A stretch of DNA of 64,000 bases from positions 1 through 64,000 of the forward strand of contig JAQYUZ010000039.1 of NCBI GenBank assembly GCA_033819885.1. Direction: 5' to 3'. The notes below the pieces were generated by a model. That model was given only the letters and a program-made list of their open reading frames with translations, ran no database searches and had not been told where the DNA came from. The translations under genes were made by a program, and so were the position numbers. Positions 60,926 to 64,000 of the stretch are shown piece after piece. The DNA is from Microbotryomycetes sp. JL201. Taxonomy: Eukaryota > Basidiomycota > Microbotryomycetes. Every line of letters begins with the position of its first letter. The first letter of the stretch is position 1.

Positions 60926-62382
60926 ATGTCACAGGACCCCGTTGTCGCAATGGCTCGCCATTACGTCCAGAAAGCAACGGACGCAGAAATCAACAATGCC
61001 CTCGATACAATCCTGCGAGGACCGCGCTCCCCAGTGTTCCGCTCTTCGTTCTTGACTCTTGATTGCCTCCTTCACGGAGGCAACGATATCATTAAGTTCC
61101 AGAGCACTTTTCACTGCGATTCGGCAGGCTGGAAACCGCTGTGAGCTGAGTATGAATGGCTCGCATACGCACTACAAGGACTCACGATCTTTCATAAGTG
61201 ACCAAGTCACATTCTACAACATGCTCCACCGCATGACGAGAAAAGGTCGGCGCATCATTGCCTTCAAAAATCCCATTGCCGCCGAAATTTTAAGTCAGTC
61301 TCTGGTCCATGACGATCTCGCGCCTCGCCGGGACTTTGTCGCTGTATATTATGCCTTGGAAGCAGCCGCTTGGCCAAAGTATTACGCCCTACTCGACCGA
61401 ATCTGCAAGGTCGATGTTGCAGATCTTGGTTCGATCGTTGACCAACACTCTGCAAGAACTCGTCTCAAGGAGTTGTTTGACGTGGACGCCATCTCAGCCT
61501 CGACTTTTCACATCTTGCTCACGCAACCAAGACTGCAGCCAAAGATCCAGCTCAAGCCCGAGCATGAATCAATCACATTCTCAGAATGGTACGAGTTTGC
61601 AGTCCACCAGCCTCTCATGTCGGCTGTAATCTACGAAAAGTTCCCTTTTGAAGTTGTGCCAGAGCTGCTCGGTGGGTTTTTGAGACCGTCGTACAGGGAT
61701 GAAAAACTGCTGGAGCACGGTGTTGGTGCTGGACACAAGCATCCACTGTCTTACGTGAGTGTCATCGCAGGCATCAGGATGAGCGAGTGCTGAACAAGCC
61801 TCTCAGATCTGGTGCGAGTCCACCAAGACGGAAGCATTCGGGAGCATTGGTGAGCAAATTTGGGGGTGAACTCCGTGCCGACGTCTGACGTGGTTCCTAG
61901 TCGAACGAGTTCGGGCGTACTTGGACTGTACAGCCGACATACTCGAGCAGAACGCTTCAAAAGAGCGGGACATTGTCCCAGCCTCACTTCACAGACTGCT
62001 TGACCGGGCATACCTGCGCGAAGGGCACACGTTCGAGTCTGCTTCGGGCGGACGGAAAAGCCAGATGCTGGCTGCCGCTGTGATATACAATCACTTTGTG
62101 AGCGCAACGTTATCAAAAAGAGCCATGGACTCATCACTCACGCGAGTACAGTGCAAGCACGAAGACGTGCTTCAAACATGCGTCACGCTGGGTTCCATCC
62201 TCTATCAAGATAGAACGGCATGGTCTGCTGCATTTCAACAGATGATCAAGGGGCTAGCGGCGTCTTTCGAGGGCAATGACAAGCTCCGCACTCACATCTC
62301 CCAGGCAAGGTCATTGCCCGCTTTGTCAAATCGCGAGAGTCCAATGTCTCGTCGCAAGAGGCGGCTGTACGGCTTTTCATAG
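60926..62382 (+). CDS. ILH/LY-family protein H (function unknown)
   Basis: ATG 60926 ('MSQDPVVAMARHYVQKATDA'), an N-terminal helix resembling F2 and F3. An intron (GTGAGC near 61141) leads to 'GSHTHYKDSRSFISDQVTFY', 'EILSQSLVHDDLAPRRDFVA', 'VYYALEAAAWPKYYALLDRI' and 'FSEWYEFAVHQPLMSAVIYE'. Two short introns near 61753-61806 and 61850-61900 precede 'RVRAYLDCTADILEQNASKE' with 'RDIVPASLHRLLDRA', the counterpart of the ILH/LY block. It ends 'ESPMSRRKRRLYGFS' at 62382, a shortened form of the family tail that stops right after YG. Convergent with the NudE gene. Confidence 0.55.
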
Positions 62383-62905
62383 CGACGCACTTGCTCAGAA
62401 AAATAGATGTTAATATGTCGCGCCAGTAATAAAAATCTCGGCCCGTCCGCTTGAGAGAAATCATAGCGTCACGCCATGGATGTTTCTGTCTCCTCGGTCC
62501 TTCAGGCTGCCTTTTTGTTGCCGCCACGACAGGTCCCCCATCAAATGTCCGTACCATGATAAAAGTTGGTTCTCATCCCGCCCAAGTCCAACGATTGACA
62601 GGGACCGACACAGGATGCCATCGTAGTCTTTGCTTCCGCCACGAAACTATGAGATCGAAAACCTTTGTGAATTCTCACCTGAAAGGCTCAGATCATCATG
62701 TAAAGCTCAGAGGACCAAGCGTGGAGCACTTGTTGTCGTATCAGCACGAATGCACCGAGCGCAAGCGGGCTCGCACCGTGATAGCCCATGCCGCTGGCTA
62801 GACGCAGGAACAAAAGTCTCGCGAACTGTGATTGTTGATGCCACGCAGTCGGGATGAGGGAAAGAATTCGTCTGAAATCACAACAACATTGTACGTCGAG
62901 CAAGC
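62383..62905. other. convergent intergenic region
   Basis: 523 bp between the stops of gene H (plus) and NudE (minus). Frames are short and overlap in several directions. No gene recognised. Confidence 0.4.
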
Positions 62906-64000
62906 CTACCGCCGAACGCTCTTGTTGAGGCCGCCAGCCGACACTCGTCTTGCACCTACATCCTCCGTCCTCGAGCTCGGGCGTCTGGTGGACGCATTCA
63001 GACTTGGTATTGAGCTCGGTACGGGTGGGACGGTGCCGGATGATACGCGGCGACTCCTCGTTGAAGTGGCGAGCGACATGGATGCGACACGCCTCGCAGC
63101 AGTCGATGAAGACAACGAACTGTTCCAAGCTGGGCGTTGTGACGTTGGCGTTTCAGATCTGTTTGGGAGCGAAGGTGTTTCGGGCCTTGACGTTCCACCA
63201 TTGGATGACAAGCGACTTGGCGGTCGAACGGGTATTGCCGTCCGACCGCCGATCGACATGCGCATAGCCGACCTCGAGGGCGGCCTCGTTGACGAGACCA
63301 CAACGTCCGACTCCCGATGTCCTGCTCGGCTGCCTGCTCTGCTAGGTGGTCTCTCTTGACCGGGACCGTTGCTCTTGCCAAGAGACGTATTACCGTATCG
63401 TCGAGCGGGCGTCGTACTTCTCGACAGCGAAGCGGCCCCTCCTGGACTCATGCTTGCCCTTGGAATGGCACTACCGGCCATGACCAAGTTTCGCCGAGAG
63501 TCGAGCCGCGATGTGAGCTGCTTGACGCGATCAGTCATCGATTTCATGTCTTTGATGACATTGTTCGTTCTGATCTCGCGAACCGCTCTCGGGGTGCTCG
63601 TCGACACGGCCAAATTATGCGTCTTGGTTGATCGTGCCAGCTGAACGTTGCCAATGACCGATGGCTGCAAGACTGGGACCGGGGGGACTGGACTACGATC
63701 ACGATGTGGAGGTGGAGACCGGCGTGAACTCGTAGGCGGAGGAGTGGGTGACTCGGGCTCTGCGGCCAATGTCTCGCTCGGCGCGGGTTTGCGATGCTCG
63801 CGCACGACAATCAACTCTTCTCGCAGATCTGTGCAAAAATGTGTTAGAACCCACTGAGACCTCGACTATAATCAGACTAGCCTCTCAACTCGTCCTTGAG
63901 CCTTTGGACTTCTTCTTCGAGCTCGGCTTTTGCTACGAGTTCTTCCTCGAGCAGCGCAATCCTTTCAATCGCGCGGCCATACCTCGACTCGAGGTCTTGC
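62906..64000 (-). CDS. NudE-type nuclear distribution protein, C-terminal part (runs off the window)
   Basis: At the window's right edge the minus strand encodes the end of a coiled coil: 'RYGRAIERIALLEEELVAKA' and 'ELEEEVQRLKDELRD'. This is the LIS1/dynein-binding helix of NudE/Ndel1 (family pattern 'LNQAIERNAFLESELDEKE...VQRLKDEARDLRQEL'). A GC-AG intron (63829-63881) joins it to 'LREELIVVREHRKPAPSETL'. The rest is a long basic, Ser/Pro/Arg-rich disordered tail ('PPSRAGSRAGHRESDVVV', 'ASMSLATSTRSRRVSSGTVP') ending 'GLNKSVRR' at 62906. It recruits LIS1 to dynein for nuclear positioning and spindle work. The N-terminal coiled coil lies beyond 64000. Confidence 0.82.

Noticed and set aside
11111-62382. 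The ten-copy family as transposon-encoded or virus-derived genes
   Set aside because: No reverse transcriptase, transposase, integrase, capsid, terminal repeats or target duplications were seen around any copy. Copies are diverged and intron-rich.
11111-62382. The ten-copy family as secreted effectors
   Set aside because: None of the predicted N-termini has a hydrophobic signal-peptide core.
1-64000. CRISPR arrays, operons with ribosome-binding sites, prophage
   Set aside because: The window is eukaryotic. No regularly spaced repeats or phage genes are present, and genes are intron-split.

Overview
This window is nuclear DNA from a fungus, most likely a basidiomycete. Genes are dense, lie on both strands and are cut by many short introns of about 50-90 nt. 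These usually carry a GT donor, a CTGAC branch site and a CAG acceptor. The housekeeping set is fungal (Atg7, Rat1, Esf2, Sec22, epsilon-COP, NudE, an Hst3/4-type sirtuin, an ABCC transporter, a vertebrate-USP39-type Sad1). I lean towards Pucciniomycotina or Ustilaginomycotina but cannot fix the genus from sequence alone. All gene models were spliced by eye; spans are firmer than individual exon borders.

Layout. 0-0.6 kb: 3' end of the tri-snRNP factor SAD1. 0.9-7.5 kb: two tandem membrane-anchored heparinase II/III-like proteins (minus strand). 7.8-10.7 kb: a class 3 (diacylglycerol-type) lipase. 11.1-21.0 kb: five consecutive minus-strand members of an unrecognised multigene family, the first a broken copy. 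21.4-36.6 kb: conserved block of HST3/4-like sirtuin, SEC22, a multi-thioredoxin ER disulfide isomerase, RAT1 and ESF2 (head to head), an RRM-like protein and a small GPI-type surface protein. 37.3-45.2 kb: three more family members, with ATG7 between the second and third. 45.5 kb: an intron-containing tRNA-Asp. 45.9-52.1 kb: a full ABCC transporter. 52.2-58.9 kb: a DDT-type chromatin factor, epsilon-COP and a DUF4743/Nudix hydrolase. 59.0-62.4 kb: two more family members. 62.9-64.0 kb: C-terminal part of NudE.

The most unusual content is the multigene family: ten copies in about 51 kb. Copies have diverged strongly but keep an 'ILH(D/E)...E...LP..LY' block, an intron just before an 'F-x-H' block, and a C-terminal 'S.(K/R)QR.(I/V)YG...ARQFA.RW' tail. 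I recognise no domain, signal peptide or membrane segment in them, and nothing ties them to a transposon. They are interspersed with single-copy housekeeping genes, sometimes with only tens of bases between stop and next start.

Other features of note are five GC-AG introns in five unrelated genes, an 83-bp gap between the RAT1 and ESF2 start codons, opposite intron sets in the two heparinase paralogues, and long homopolymer tracts inside two introns.
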